The translations under genes and the position numbers were made by a program. Source: Candidatus Gordonibacter avicola (GTDB lineage Bacteria; Actinomycetota; Coriobacteriia; Coriobacteriales; Eggerthellaceae). From it: 64,000 nt of DNA. The notes beneath the pieces are model-generated. The model was not told where the DNA came from and ran no database searches. It was given only the letters and a program-made list of their open reading frames with translations. Below are positions 17,138-26,147 of the stretch, in pieces; within the stretch, counting starts at the first letter, position 1; every line of letters begins with the position of its first letter. The DNA is taken from assembly GCA_019113915.1 (NCBI GenBank), contig DXGM01000039.1:62001-126000 (forward strand). Reading direction: 5' to 3'.

Positions 17138-18852
17138 GCCGCGCCTCCTTCCAACCGCGCGGCAAGGCGCGCGAAGGCTCCCTGCGACGCGCGCAGTTCT
17201 TCCGGCGTTCCGCATTCAGCCACGCGCCCGTTCTCCATGACCACCACCAGATCCATGTTGTCAATCCAGTGTAGGCGGTGCGTGGCGAAGAACACGAGTC
17301 GGCCTTCCATCAGGGGCAACATGCGCTCCTTGAGTTCTTGTTCAGTCTCTATGTCCAGGTGAGCGGTGGGTTCGTCGAACAGCAGCACGCGCCGCGAGCG
17401 GTCGAGTAGCGCGCGGGCGAGTGCGATGCGTTGCGCCTGGCCGCCTGAGAGCGGCCGCGCCCCTTCGCCAATGCGCGTGTTAAGGCCTTCGGGCAACTCA
17501 TCAACCAGCGCTTGCAGGCCTACCGTTTCCACGGCGTGCGCGATGTCTTCGTCGGAGGCGTCGGGCGTGTAAAAGGCCAGGTTATCGCGCAGGCTGGCGT
17601 GGAAGAGGTAGGGGTCCTGCGGGATGTAGACCACCTGGCGCTGCCATGCGGTCAGACGCAGGCTGCCCACGTCCTCGCCGTTGATGAGCACGCGCCCCTC
17701 ATCAGGCGCGCAAAACCCGCCGAGCAGGTTCACGAGCGTGCTCTTCCCCGAACCGCTGGCACCGATGATGCCCACCTTCTGAAAGCCGTGCGCTTCCAGC
17801 GTGATGCCGTCGAGTGCCGTGAAGTCCGGGTAGGAGAAGGTGACGCTGTCAAGCGCCAGGCTGGCGTCTTCGCTCCAGGGGCGAACGGGGCGCTCATCAG
17901 GCGCATTGTCGGCCGTGGCGATGAGGGCTTGCAGCGAGATGAGCGCGTTTTTGCCGTCGAGCGAGGCGTGGTAGTCGGCTGCGAATTCGCGGATGGGGCG
18001 GAAGTATTCGGGCGCAATCACGAGCAGTGCCAGTGCGGGAAACAGCACCACCGAGCCATCTATCAGGCGCATTCCCAGCATAAACGCCACCGCCGCCACC
18101 GAGAGCGTGGCGAACAGGTCAAGCACGAGGCTGGAGAGGTTCGCCACCTTAAGCGTTTTCATGGTGGCCTCGCGGAAGCGCTCGCTCACCTCGAAAATGC
18201 TGGTGCCGTAGCGCTTGCTGATGCCGAACAGTTTCAGCGTGTCGATGCCGCGTAGCGTGTCGATGAAGTGGTTCGACATAATTTGGAACGTGCGGTGCTG
18301 CCGCGACGCCTTTTCCTTCGCCGTGTGGCCCATGATGATCATATATAAGATGATGAACGGGAAGGCCACAAACATAATGAGGCCCGACACCCAGTCAAGC
18401 GCCACCGCGGCCACCAGCAGAATGAGGGGGATTACGCCGATGCCGATGATTTTTGGCAGGATGAGCTTGAAGTAGGTTTCCACCTGGTCGACGCCCTCCA
18501 GTACGGCGGCGGTCACACTGCCGGTGCCATGCGTGCGCACGAGCCCGGCGTTCGTGGCGAAAATTTTGCGGAGCAGCTCCTGGCGCAGGGTGTCTGCTTG
18601 CGCGGCGGCATAGCGGTCGAGCAGGGCCGACTGTGCCGTGAGCACACCTTGGCGTCCAACGAAGCACACGAAGAAGATGGCGACGAGGGGGAGTTGGGCC
18701 ACAACCTGCCCTCCCAGCCAGAGGTCGGTGAGGGCGGAGGCGAGCGCCCATGATTGCCCGAGCACCGCGCACGCTTGCAGCGCCGCGAGAACCGCGAGCA
18801 GCCCGAGGATGCCTTTGATCCCCGGAAGCGCGAAGATGGACTTGTCGATCAT
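17134..18852 (-). CDS. cydD: Thiol reductant ABC exporter subunit CydD
   Basis: Partner of CydC and first gene of the minus-strand pair. The 572-aa chain has an N-terminal membrane domain with the FVGRQGVLTAQSALLDRYA region and the HFIDTLRGIDTLKLFG segment typical of CydD. The ATPase domain carries Walker A GASGSGKST, signature LSGGQAQRIALARALL and Walker B VLLFDEPTAHLD. ATG 18852 has AAGGGGAAGC upstream. It divides its transcript start region with the divergent RNA methyltransferase gene. Confidence 0.87.
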   Translation of the reverse strand: MIDKSIFALPGIKGILGLLAVLAALQACAVLGQSWALASALTDLWLGGQVVAQLPLVAIFFVCFVGRQGVLTAQSALLDRYAAAQADTLRQELLRKIFATNAGLVRTHGTGSVTAAVLEGVDQVETYFKLILPKIIGIGVIPLILLVAAVALDWVSGLIMFVAFPFIILYMIIMGHTAKEKASRQHRTFQIMSNHFIDTLRGIDTLKLFGISKRYGTSIFEVSERFREATMKTLKVANLSSLVLDLFATLSVAAVAFMLGMRLIDGSVVLFPALALLVIAPEYFRPIREFAADYHASLDGKNALISLQALIATADNAPDERPVRPWSEDASLALDSVTFSYPDFTALDGITLEAHGFQKVGIIGASGSGKSTLVNLLGGFCAPDEGRVLINGEDVGSLRLTAWQRQVVYIPQDPYLFHASLRDNLAFYTPDASDEDIAHAVETVGLQALVDELPEGLNTRIGEGARPLSGGQAQRIALARALLDRSRRVLLFDEPTAHLDIETEQELKERMLPLMEGRLVFFATHRLHWIDNMDLVVVMENGRVAECGTPEELRASQGAFARLAARLEGGAA

Positions 18853-19024
18853 CTGCTTCCCCTTGCCATGTGAAGCGCGGGCGCGGCGCGCGGGTGAGTG
18901 GTTTCGTGGCAGCTAGTATAGCCCAGTCCGTGCGGTGTGCCGTGGTTGCGCTCCGGTAAATGTTACTTGCATAGTAGCATAAAAGAGACGGGTGGGGAAG
19001 ATGGGGAAGGGATGGCGCGTGACG

Positions 19025-19033
19025 TGCTACCAT
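19025..19033 (+). promoter_or_regulatory. Extended -10 promoter for the TrmH-family gene
   Basis: TGCTACCAT fits TGnTAnnAT and is followed by GGTCGCC, as at other promoters in this window. It lies 25 nt before the start codon. Confidence 0.5.
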
Positions 19034-19058
19034 GGTCGCCGACTGAAAGGAGGGCGCG

Positions 19059-19895
19059 ATGCCGCTTGTGCATTTGGAGGGGACAGACCACCCGCATCTT
19101 GCGGTGTACTCGGGAGTGACCGACGCGCAGCTGCGCGAGAGTCCCGAGTACGCGAATGGCCTGTTCATAGGCGAGTCAGCCAAGGTGATTGACCGCGCAC
19201 TGGCCGCGGGCGTGCGCCCGGTGTCGCTGTTTTTGGAAGAGAAGTGGCTTGCGCAGACGGGTCCGCTTATCGAGGGCTTGCTGGCGGATGACCCGGAGAT
19301 TCCCGTGCTGGTGGCCACGCGTGAGCAGTTCCACGCCGTGACGGGCTACGAGGTGACGCGCGGCGCGCTGGCAGCCCTTGAACGGCCGCCGCTACCAAGC
19401 GTGGCTGACCTGTTGGTGGGCGCGCGCCGCGTAGCCGTGCTTGAGGATATTACGAACTATACCAACATAGGCGCGGCGTTTCGTTCGGCCGCGGCACTGG
19501 GGATTGATGCGGTGCTGGTCACGCCCTCGTGTCACGACCCGCTCTATCGCCGCGCGGCGCGCGTGTCCATGGGTACGGTGTTCCAGGTGCCGTGGACGCG
19601 CATCGGCTACGAGCGCGATTGGGCGCGCGAGGGTGTGCCGCTATTGCGTTCGCTCGGGTTCGCCACCGCCGCGCTTGCACTGGCCGATGATGCGCTGCCC
19701 CTCCACGACCCGCGGCTGCGTGCCTGTGAGAAGCTTGCGCTGGTGCTGGGCACCGAAGGTGACGGCCTTGCTGCTTCCACGGTTGCTGCCTGCGACTACG
19801 TCGTGCGTATCCCCATGGACCACGACGTCGATTCCTTAAACGTAGCCGCTGCGAGCGCCGTTGCCTTCTGGGAGCTGCGCACGAAGTGGCGCTAG
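19059..19895 (+). CDS. TrmH/SpoU family RNA methyltransferase
   Basis: S-adenosylmethionine-dependent 2-O-ribose methyltransferase of tRNA or rRNA with a trefoil-knot fold. The three SPOUT motifs are present: NIGAAFRSAAALGIDAV near residue 135, LVLGTEGDGL near residue 230 and IPMDHDVDSLNVAAASAVAF at the C-terminus. An N-terminal substrate-binding domain of about 110 residues precedes them. ATG 19059 follows a strong AAAGGAGGG site. The target nucleotide cannot be told. It converges on ldh. Confidence 0.87.
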   Translation: MPLVHLEGTDHPHLAVYSGVTDAQLRESPEYANGLFIGESAKVIDRALAAGVRPVSLFLEEKWLAQTGPLIEGLLADDPEIPVLVATREQFHAVTGYEVTRGALAALERPPLPSVADLLVGARRVAVLEDITNYTNIGAAFRSAAALGIDAVLVTPSCHDPLYRRAARVSMGTVFQVPWTRIGYERDWAREGVPLLRSLGFATAALALADDALPLHDPRLRACEKLALVLGTEGDGLAASTVAACDYVVRIPMDHDVDSLNVAAASAVAFWELRTKWR

Positions 19896-19954
19896 CGGGT
19901 CGCGCAGTGCGGCATGGCGCGGCGTGGCATGCCGCCCCGACACCTCGGCATCCC

Positions 19955-20908
19955 TTACAAATCCAGCTCTGCGATGATGGCCTTCAGCGTGTCGGCGCTG
20001 GCGTGCAGGCGCGCGAGTTCGTCGTCCGAGAGCGGGGCGGGTACCTGGTATTCGATGCCATCCTTGCCCACGACGGCGGGCATGGAAAGTACCACATCGT
20101 GCAGGCCGTGGATGCCGTGCTGGTAGTTCGACACGGGCAGGATGGGCTTCTCGTCGCGCACGATGGCTTCGCAGATGCGCTTCACGGCCATGGCAATGCC
20201 GAAGTAGGTGGCCTTCTTTTTCGCGATGATTTCGTAGGCGCTGTTTTTTACGTCCTCAGCGATGCGCTGCATGGATTCCTCGTGCTCGAAGTGGCCGCGC
20301 AGTTCGCAGAAGTCGTTCACGGGGATGCCGGAGACGTTTGCCGTGCTCCAAACCGCAATTTCGCTGTCGCCGTGCTCGCCGATGATGCGCGCATGTACGT
20401 TGCGCGGATCCACGCCGAGGTGCTCGCCAAGGATGTACTTGAAGCGCGCGGAGTCGAGCACCGTGCCCGAGCCGATGACGCGGTTCTCCGGCAGGTCTGA
20501 GAGTTTCAGTGCCACGTAGGTGAGGATGTCCACCGGGTTCGACACCACCAGCAGGATGCCGCCGAAGTCGCGCTGTGCTATTTCGGGAATGATGGACTTG
20601 AAGATGCGTACGTTTTTGTGCACGAGGTCAAGCCGCGTTTCGCCCGGCTGCTGGTTTGCGCCCGCCGTCACAATGATGAGGACCGCATCCGCCGCGTCGT
20701 CGTAGCTACCTGCGTAGATGTTCATGGGACTGGCAAACGGCATGCCATGAGCGATATCAAGCGCTTCGCCCTCAGCGCGGTCGCGGTCAACATCCACCAG
20801 CACCATCTCAGTGAACAACCCACTCTGCATCAGCGCAAACGCCGTAGCCGATCCCACAAACCCACATCCAACAATAGCAACTTTTCTCTCATTAACTGAT
20901 AAGCTCAT
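19955..20908 (-). CDS. ldh: L-lactate dehydrogenase
   Basis: NAD-dependent reduction of pyruvate to L-lactate. The 317-aa chain has the Rossmann motif VAIVGCGFVGSATAFAL near the N-terminus. VTAGANQQPGETRLDLV includes the mobile-loop substrate-binding Arg. VVSNPVDILTYVA and the catalytic-His motif IIGEHGDSEIAVWS are intact. Gln-Gln-Pro in the substrate loop fits lactate rather than malate dehydrogenase. ATG 20908 has GGAGAGGGG upstream; a longer open frame upstream is not supported. It has its own promoter at 20943-20971 and lies downstream of the tracrRNA on the same strand. Confidence 0.92.
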   Translation of the reverse strand: MSLSVNERKVAIVGCGFVGSATAFALMQSGLFTEMVLVDVDRDRAEGEALDIAHGMPFASPMNIYAGSYDDAADAVLIIVTAGANQQPGETRLDLVHKNVRIFKSIIPEIAQRDFGGILLVVSNPVDILTYVALKLSDLPENRVIGSGTVLDSARFKYILGEHLGVDPRNVHARIIGEHGDSEIAVWSTANVSGIPVNDFCELRGHFEHEESMQRIAEDVKNSAYEIIAKKKATYFGIAMAVKRICEAIVRDEKPILPVSNYQHGIHGLHDVVLSMPAVVGKDGIEYQVPAPLSDDELARLHASADTLKAIIAELDL

Positions 20909-20942
20909 AGAAAACCCCTCTCCACCCAAGTAGTAGAGGTCG

Positions 20943-20971
20943 AACCTACCCCAACCCGAGGAGCCCGTCAA
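20943..20971 (-). promoter_or_regulatory. ldh promoter
   Basis: On the minus strand TTGACG (complement of 20966-20971) and TAGGTT (complement of 20943-20948) are 17 nt apart, about 35 nt before the ldh start codon. This is the best -35/-10 match in the window. Confidence 0.65.
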
Positions 20972-20995
20972 GCGATGCAAGCGTTACCCGCACAA

Positions 20996-21126
20996 ACAAC
21001 GAAAGGCCCCGAAGGGCCTTTCGTTTTGAGTCAAAGGTGCCGCCTCCGCGGCGCCCTCCGAAGAGGGCAGATAAGGCTGAGCCTTTATTTTGACTCGCAG
21101 TGACATCTTGACTGGTATCAAGATGT
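20996..21126 (-). ncRNA. tracrRNA of the type II-A CRISPR-Cas system
   Basis: The minus strand carries an anti-repeat. TGTCACTGC (complement of 21097-21105) pairs with repeat nt 9-17. CAAAAT (complement of 21087-21092) pairs with repeat nt 1-6. TACCAGTCA (complement of 21109-21117) pairs with repeat nt 21-29. A short bulge separates the lower and upper stems, as in Cas9 guide duplexes. Downstream come a nexus-like hairpin (21073-21085), two GC-rich hairpins (21053-21068 and 21039-21052) and a 10-bp terminator stem (21000-21023). An extended -10 at 21132-21140 puts the 5 end near 21126. It is divergent from cas9, as in many type II-A loci. The ends are estimates. Confidence 0.85.
21000..21023 (-). 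terminator. tracrRNA terminator hairpin, potentially bidirectional
   Basis: CGAAAGGCCC pairs perfectly with GGGCCTTTCG around a CGAA loop. On the minus strand it is followed by TTGTTTG; on the plus strand by TTTT at 21024-21027. It ends the tracrRNA before the ldh promoter. Confidence 0.7.
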
Positions 21127-21136
21127 ACTCCATTCT
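21108..21136 (+). promoter_or_regulatory. Candidate cas9 promoter inside the anti-repeat
   Basis: TTGACT at 21108-21113 and a weak -10 CATTCT at 21131-21136 are 17 nt apart, 28 nt before the cas9 start. The -35 lies within the tracrRNA anti-repeat, and the -10 overlaps the tracrRNA -10 on the other strand. Confidence 0.35.
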
Positions 21137-21140
21137 AACA
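21132..21140 (-). promoter_or_regulatory. tracrRNA extended -10 promoter
   Basis: On the minus strand TGTTAGAAT reads as an extended -10 (TG, n, TAGAAT). It lies 7 nt upstream of the estimated tracrRNA 5 end. No clear -35 is seen. Confidence 0.5.
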
Positions 21141-21163
21141 GGAACGTTGAGAAAGGGGAATAT

Positions 21164-24100
21164 ATGAATCTGCGCAACGTTGGGTCGTATTACATTGGTC
21201 TGGATATTGGAACCGCATCGGTGGGGTGGGCAGCAATCGATGACCAGGGAGATATCTGTCGCTTCAAAGGTAAACCTACCTGGGGAAGTCGGGTGTTTAC
21301 CGAGGCGAGCCCCGCCGCCGAAACGCGCGTGCATCGCGGTCAGCGGCGTCGTTATGATCGGCGTCGCCAACGACTCGACTTGTTGCAAGGATTCTTCGCA
21401 GAGGAAATGGCGAATGTGGACCCGGAGTTTTTTATCCGCTTGAACCAAGCGCGTCTCTTGCCGGAAGATCGCGACCCCAACCATTCCAACTATCATCACC
21501 CTCTCTTTAACGACAGTGATTTTGCCGAAGCAGATTATTATCGGAAGTTCCCCACGATCTATCATCTGCGCAAGAAGCTGATCGAGTCGGACGAAAAAGC
21601 CGACATTCGGCTCGTGTATCTAGCGCTTCATAACATCGTGAAGCATCGCGGTAATTTCCTGTATCAGGACAACCCAAAGCTGAGCGCAACGAATGCCAAC
21701 ATGAAAGATGCAGCCGAAAAACTCTGCCAGGCACTAGAGGACTGGTGTGAAAACAACGACATCCAGTGTGCCTGCAATGCAGAAGCGCTTGCAAAGGCGC
21801 TGGGCGATGCATCCTTGCGTCCAGCCGAGAAGCGCGATCAGGCGGAAGCCGCGCTGGGTGTCGAAAAGGAGTACAAGAAACTGGCGAAAGCGGTTTCGGG
21901 CGCAGTGGTTGGATACACGGTTGACTTCGCGCATATCATGTTCGCTGAATCGGAGGCCAGCAAGTTTGCGCTTTCAAACGACGAGAAGGTTGAAGGCTAC
22001 GCCTGCCCTGATGAGGGGCGTGACCTCTTTGAAGCGTTGCGCGCGGTATATTCCTCCTACGTGCTCATGGGTATTCTCAGTGAAGCGCAAGGAGAGATGC
22101 TGTCGTTTTGCAAGGTGAAGGAGTACGAACGCTATCACAGCGATCTTAAAACGCTCAAAGACCTCGTGCGTACCTATGGACCCGAATGCTATGACGAATT
22201 CTTCCGCGGGCCTTTCTATGAAGGAACCCATGACTATGACGCGAGCAAAGCCCAGGGTTACACCAAGTACAACCTGGGCACCAGTAAACTCTCCCACGAA
22301 GATTTCCTCAAGGAAGTGCGAAAGCTGCTTGAGCGCATCGGTGCCCAAGCGGACGAGCGTTATGCGGCTGTTCAGCGTGCGATTGACGCGGGTACATTCC
22401 TTCGCCGTCTCAAGACGAGTGACAACGGAACCATTCCCTATCAGCTTCATCTGGAAGAGATGAATGCCATCATCGAGCGGCAGGCAGCGTATTATTCTTT
22501 CCTTGCACAGGAGAAGGATAAACTTAATTCCTTGGTGACCTTTCGCATTCCATATTATGTGGGACCCCTTACGTTGAAAAATGCTGCGCGGGATGCACAG
22601 GATGCTACACGCTTTGCATGGTCGTCCCGATTGCCTGGTAAGGAGAATGAGCGCATCTACCCCTGGAACTGGGAAGAGGTCATCGATAAGGACCAAAGCG
22701 CTGAGGACTTCATCCGTCGTATGACCGGGACATGCACCTATTTGAAGGGCGAGCCGGTGCTAGCTCGTCGCTCGCTGACGTATGAGTTGTTTTGCGTTCT
22801 CAATGAGCTGAATGGGGCGCGTTATACTCAGGATGGAGACAAGAGCTACCGCTTCGATGCGGCGGATCGACTGGGCATTTTGGAAGACTTGTTCATGAGG
22901 CGAAAGCGTGTTACCTATGAGATGGTGGAGAAGTGGCTGGCGCAAAAGCATGGACCAGAAGGTGGCAAGTCGGCTGGGGGAGCTTACCACGTTTCAGGGG
23001 GTCAGGGAGAGGATGCGTTTGAGTCGCAACTTTCTTCTCACTTTGATTTTTGTAAGATTCTTGAGGTCGATGAACTGTCAGACGCTGATAGCGCTATGGC
23101 GGAAGACATTATTCTTTGGAATACGGTCTTTGAAGATCGTTCTATTTTGAAGCGCAAAATTAAACGTGTGTATGGGGAGCGCCTGAGTGATGCGCAGATT
23201 CGCAAGCTGTGCCAGAAGCGTTATACCGGGTGGGGGCGGCTTTCGAATGCGCTTTTGTGTGGATTGAGAAGTGATACCGACAATGGTCCTAAAACCATTA
23301 TGGATATTTTGCTGGAAGGCGACCCGAACCATGCCAGGCGCATGGGGGCGGCCATGAACCTCATGGAAATACTGAGCGACGACGTGTTGGCGTTTAAGTC
23401 GAAAATCGACGAGCGCAATCTTGCCCGCGCGCTTGACGCGAGCAGTGGGTCGCTTGATGAGGTGACGGGGTCTCCGGCATTGCGTCGCGGTATCAATCAG
23501 GCTCTTCGAATTGTGGACGAGATTGTGCACCTTGCTGGAAAAGAACCCGCATGCATCTTCCTTGAGGTGACCCGCGACGAAAGCGCGCGCAACAAGGGTC
23601 GGCGAACCACAAGTCGATATAAGGCCTTGGGGGCGGCGCTTTCCAGCTTAAAGAGTCAGTACGCCGATGTGTACACTGAACTGAAAGACCGGGATCCGCG
23701 CGACCTCAATAATGAGCGATTGACCCTCTACTTCATGCAGTGCGGCAAATGCATGTACTCGGGAAAACCACTGGACATCAATAGCTTGCACTTGTATCAG
23801 GTGGATCATATTTTGCCGCAGTCTTATATCAAGGACGACAGTTTTGAAAATAAGGTGCTGGTGTATGCGGAAGAAAACCAACGCAAGCTCGATACGCTTT
23901 TGCTTGATCAGCACCTTATCAGTCGCATGCGCGGTTTCTGGCGTACGTTGCGCGACGCAGGGCTTATCGGCGAGAAGAAGTTCAACAATCTGACGCGCAC
24001 AACGGTGAGCGACGAGCTTTTGAAAAAGTTTATCAATCGCCAACTTGTCGAGACGGGGCAGGTTGTCAAGCAGGTGCAGCAGCTTTTGCAGGTTCGCTAT

Positions 24101-25279
24101 CCTGACGCCGAGGTACTGCCGGTCAAGGCAGGCATGTCTCACCAATTGCGAGAGGAATGTGGGTTAGCAAAGAGTCGTACGATCAATGATTTCCACCATG
24201 CACATGATGCCTATTTGGCTAGTCAGATAGGGCGATTCATTCGGTATCGCCATGGCGATGTGTACGCAGAGCCAGTGAAGATGGCGGCGGTGGTGAAGCG
24301 CTTCATTAAGCGGCAAGCCGAAGTATTCCGCAAGACGCGCGAATTGCCCGGATCGGCAGGATTTATTGTGTCGAGTTTCCTTACTCCAGGGTTCGACGTG
24401 GAAACGGGTGAGATATTCCGCGATGCATGGGATGCTGGTGCTGAGGTTGACCGTATCAGGCGCTGTTTCGACTACAAAGACTGCTTCATTTCGCATATGC
24501 CTGAGGAAACGCACGGGGCTTTTTGGGATGAGACCATATACTCGCCAAAAGCGGCAGGCAAAACGTTGAACCTCCCCTTGAAGAAAGGTCTTGACCCGCA
24601 GAAATATGGAAGTTACTCACGTGAGCAATTCGCCTACTTCTTCGTCTATGAAGCTTTGAAGCCGAAGAAGAATCAGCGTGTGCTTGAATTTGCGCCGGTT
24701 CCCGTGCGGGTTGCGTCTGCGCTTGCAAGCGATCCTCAGGCGTTGGAGACGTATGCGCGCGAGTTGGCGGAAGAGAGCGGCCTTGTGTTTCAGCGCATTC
24801 GTCGGCGTAAGGTGTACAAGTATCAGCAGATTATCCTTGGCGACTCTCGGCTCTATATCACGGGGAAAAAGGAAGTGCGCAATGCCCAGCAGCTGGCTTT
24901 CTCTCAGGAGGAAACCGAGTTGATTTGTCGCATTGAAGCTGGTGCTGCTTGTTCGGAGGATGAGCTGCTTGACTTATTCAGGTCAATTCAGGGGAAGTAT
25001 GCGCATTATGCGCCTCGCTTGTTGCAGCAAATGCAAGTGATGAACCTGGAAGAGCCTTTCCGGAAGGCGAGCGAGGCTGATCGGCGTCGTGTATTGCTTT
25101 CGCTTGTGTCCATTGCTGGTGCACACGTGAATATGATTGATCTGTCGGCGGTTGGTGGTTCCAAATACGCAGGGTGTATGAACGTCACTTTCTCGAAGGA
25201 ACTTTCTTCAGGCTCGATATACTTCGTGGACTCGTCGGTCACGGGAATGCTGGAAAGGCGGTATGAGATTGGCCTTTAG
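21164..25279 (+). CDS. cas9: CRISPR-associated endonuclease Cas9 (type II-A)
   Basis: RNA-guided DNA endonuclease of 1371 aa, close in length to S. pyogenes Cas9 (1368). All catalytic sites are intact. RuvC-I is GLDIGTASVGW with Asp14, and the Arg-rich bridge helix spans about 53-75 (RGQRRRYDRRRQR). RuvC-II is FLEVTRDE with Glu801. The HNH core is YQVDHILPQS with Asp881 and His882. RuvC-III is HHAHDAY at 1011-1017 with Asp1015. The C-terminal PAM-interacting part ends in SVTGMLERRYEIGL, aligning with the end of SpCas9, but the Arg-Lys-Arg tip that reads NGG in SpCas9 is not evident. ATG 21164 follows GAGAAAGGGG. First gene of the cas operon; it overlaps cas1 by 17 nt. Confidence 0.96.
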   Translation: MNLRNVGSYYIGLDIGTASVGWAAIDDQGDICRFKGKPTWGSRVFTEASPAAETRVHRGQRRRYDRRRQRLDLLQGFFAEEMANVDPEFFIRLNQARLLPEDRDPNHSNYHHPLFNDSDFAEADYYRKFPTIYHLRKKLIESDEKADIRLVYLALHNIVKHRGNFLYQDNPKLSATNANMKDAAEKLCQALEDWCENNDIQCACNAEALAKALGDASLRPAEKRDQAEAALGVEKEYKKLAKAVSGAVVGYTVDFAHIMFAESEASKFALSNDEKVEGYACPDEGRDLFEALRAVYSSYVLMGILSEAQGEMLSFCKVKEYERYHSDLKTLKDLVRTYGPECYDEFFRGPFYEGTHDYDASKAQGYTKYNLGTSKLSHEDFLKEVRKLLERIGAQADERYAAVQRAIDAGTFLRRLKTSDNGTIPYQLHLEEMNAIIERQAAYYSFLAQEKDKLNSLVTFRIPYYVGPLTLKNAARDAQDATRFAWSSRLPGKENERIYPWNWEEVIDKDQSAEDFIRRMTGTCTYLKGEPVLARRSLTYELFCVLNELNGARYTQDGDKSYRFDAADRLGILEDLFMRRKRVTYEMVEKWLAQKHGPEGGKSAGGAYHVSGGQGEDAFESQLSSHFDFCKILEVDELSDADSAMAEDIILWNTVFEDRSILKRKIKRVYGERLSDAQIRKLCQKRYTGWGRLSNALLCGLRSDTDNGPKTIMDILLEGDPNHARRMGAAMNLMEILSDDVLAFKSKIDERNLARALDASSGSLDEVTGSPALRRGINQALRIVDEIVHLAGKEPACIFLEVTRDESARNKGRRTTSRYKALGAALSSLKSQYADVYTELKDRDPRDLNNERLTLYFMQCGKCMYSGKPLDINSLHLYQVDHILPQSYIKDDSFENKVLVYAEENQRKLDTLLLDQHLISRMRGFWRTLRDAGLIGEKKFNNLTRTTVSDELLKKFINRQLVETGQVVKQVQQLLQVRYPDAEVLPVKAGMSHQLREECGLAKSRTINDFHHAHDAYLASQIGRFIRYRHGDVYAEPVKMAAVVKRFIKRQAEVFRKTRELPGSAGFIVSSFLTPGFDVETGEIFRDAWDAGAEVDRIRRCFDYKDCFISHMPEETHGAFWDETIYSPKAAGKTLNLPLKKGLDPQKYGSYSREQFAYFFVYEALKPKKNQRVLEFAPVPVRVASALASDPQALETYARELAEESGLVFQRIRRRKVYKYQQIILGDSRLYITGKKEVRNAQQLAFSQEETELICRIEAGAACSEDELLDLFRSIQGKYAHYAPRLLQQMQVMNLEEPFRKASEADRRRVLLSLVSIAGAHVNMIDLSAVGGSKYAGCMNVTFSKELSSGSIYFVDSSVTGMLERRYEIGL

Positions 25280-26147
25280 GACGGTGTTCATCGAGAGTCA
25301 ATGCCGCTGCAGCTATCAAGGCGGTTACTTGGTGGTGCGCAAAACAGATGACACTGCGAAGATTCATTTGTCCGAAATATCTTCCATCATTCTGCAAAAT
25401 ACACAGGTGTATCTCAGTGCCTATCTGCTTTCTGAGCTGGCAAAATGCAAGATATCGCTCGTGGTGGCTGACGAAAAGTGCAACCCTATTGGGCAGTATC
25501 TTCCGCTCTATGGTGCACACAATGCAAGCAAACGCGTACAGGAGCAGCTGTCGTGGGGTGAGCCTATCAAAAAGCGGGTATGGCAGCACGTTGTGAAAGA
25601 GAAGATACGCCAACAGGCACGCGTGCTTGAGGAGAATGATCAGGCGGATGCGGCAAAGGCTTTGTATGTATGTAGGGATGAGGTGAAGTCGGGGGACACG
25701 ACAAACCGGGAGGCGCATGCCGCGCGACAGTATTTTGCTGCGCTTTTCGGTCATGACTTTACTCGTGATGACAATGTTCCTACAAATGCCGCCCTGAATT
25801 ACGGCTATGCCGTTCTGCTTTCTATGGTGAACCGGGAAATAGTTTCCCGAGGCTATTTGACGCAGTGCGGTATATGCCATCGGAGCGAATATAACCAGTT
25901 CAACTTCTCGTGCGACTTGATGGAGCCCTTTCGTCCTGTGGTTGATGGGCTCGTGTACAAATATGCTCAGGAGGTGTTCGACAAGGAAGTACGGCGCTTG
26001 TTGGGCGATTTGGGGAACCGTGTCGTGGCGTACAAAGGAGGTTCGTATCGCTTGCATTCGGTGGTGTCGTTGTATGTGCAAGACTGTCTTGCGGCCCTTA
26101 ATAAATCTATGGTAGTGGCCGAGATTGAGGGCTTCGAGCAGTTATGA
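25263..26147 (+). CDS. cas1: CRISPR-associated endonuclease Cas1 (type II)
   Basis: Integrase subunit that, with Cas2, inserts new spacers at the leader end. The 294-aa chain starts inside the end of cas9 and has an N-terminal beta domain (SSIILQNTQVYLSAYLLSEL). The catalytic helical domain includes NAALNYGYAVLLSMVNREIV; the Glu of VNREIV and the following His/Asp region (FSCDLMEPFRP) match the active site of type II Cas1. Start overlap with cas9 and stop overlap with cas2 (ATGA) indicate one translationally coupled operon. Confidence 0.93.
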   Translation: MRLAFRTVFIESQCRCSYQGGYLVVRKTDDTAKIHLSEISSIILQNTQVYLSAYLLSELAKCKISLVVADEKCNPIGQYLPLYGAHNASKRVQEQLSWGEPIKKRVWQHVVKEKIRQQARVLEENDQADAAKALYVCRDEVKSGDTTNREAHAARQYFAALFGHDFTRDDNVPTNAALNYGYAVLLSMVNREIVSRGYLTQCGICHRSEYNQFNFSCDLMEPFRPVVDGLVYKYAQEVFDKEVRRLLGDLGNRVVAYKGGSYRLHSVVSLYVQDCLAALNKSMVVAEIEGFEQL

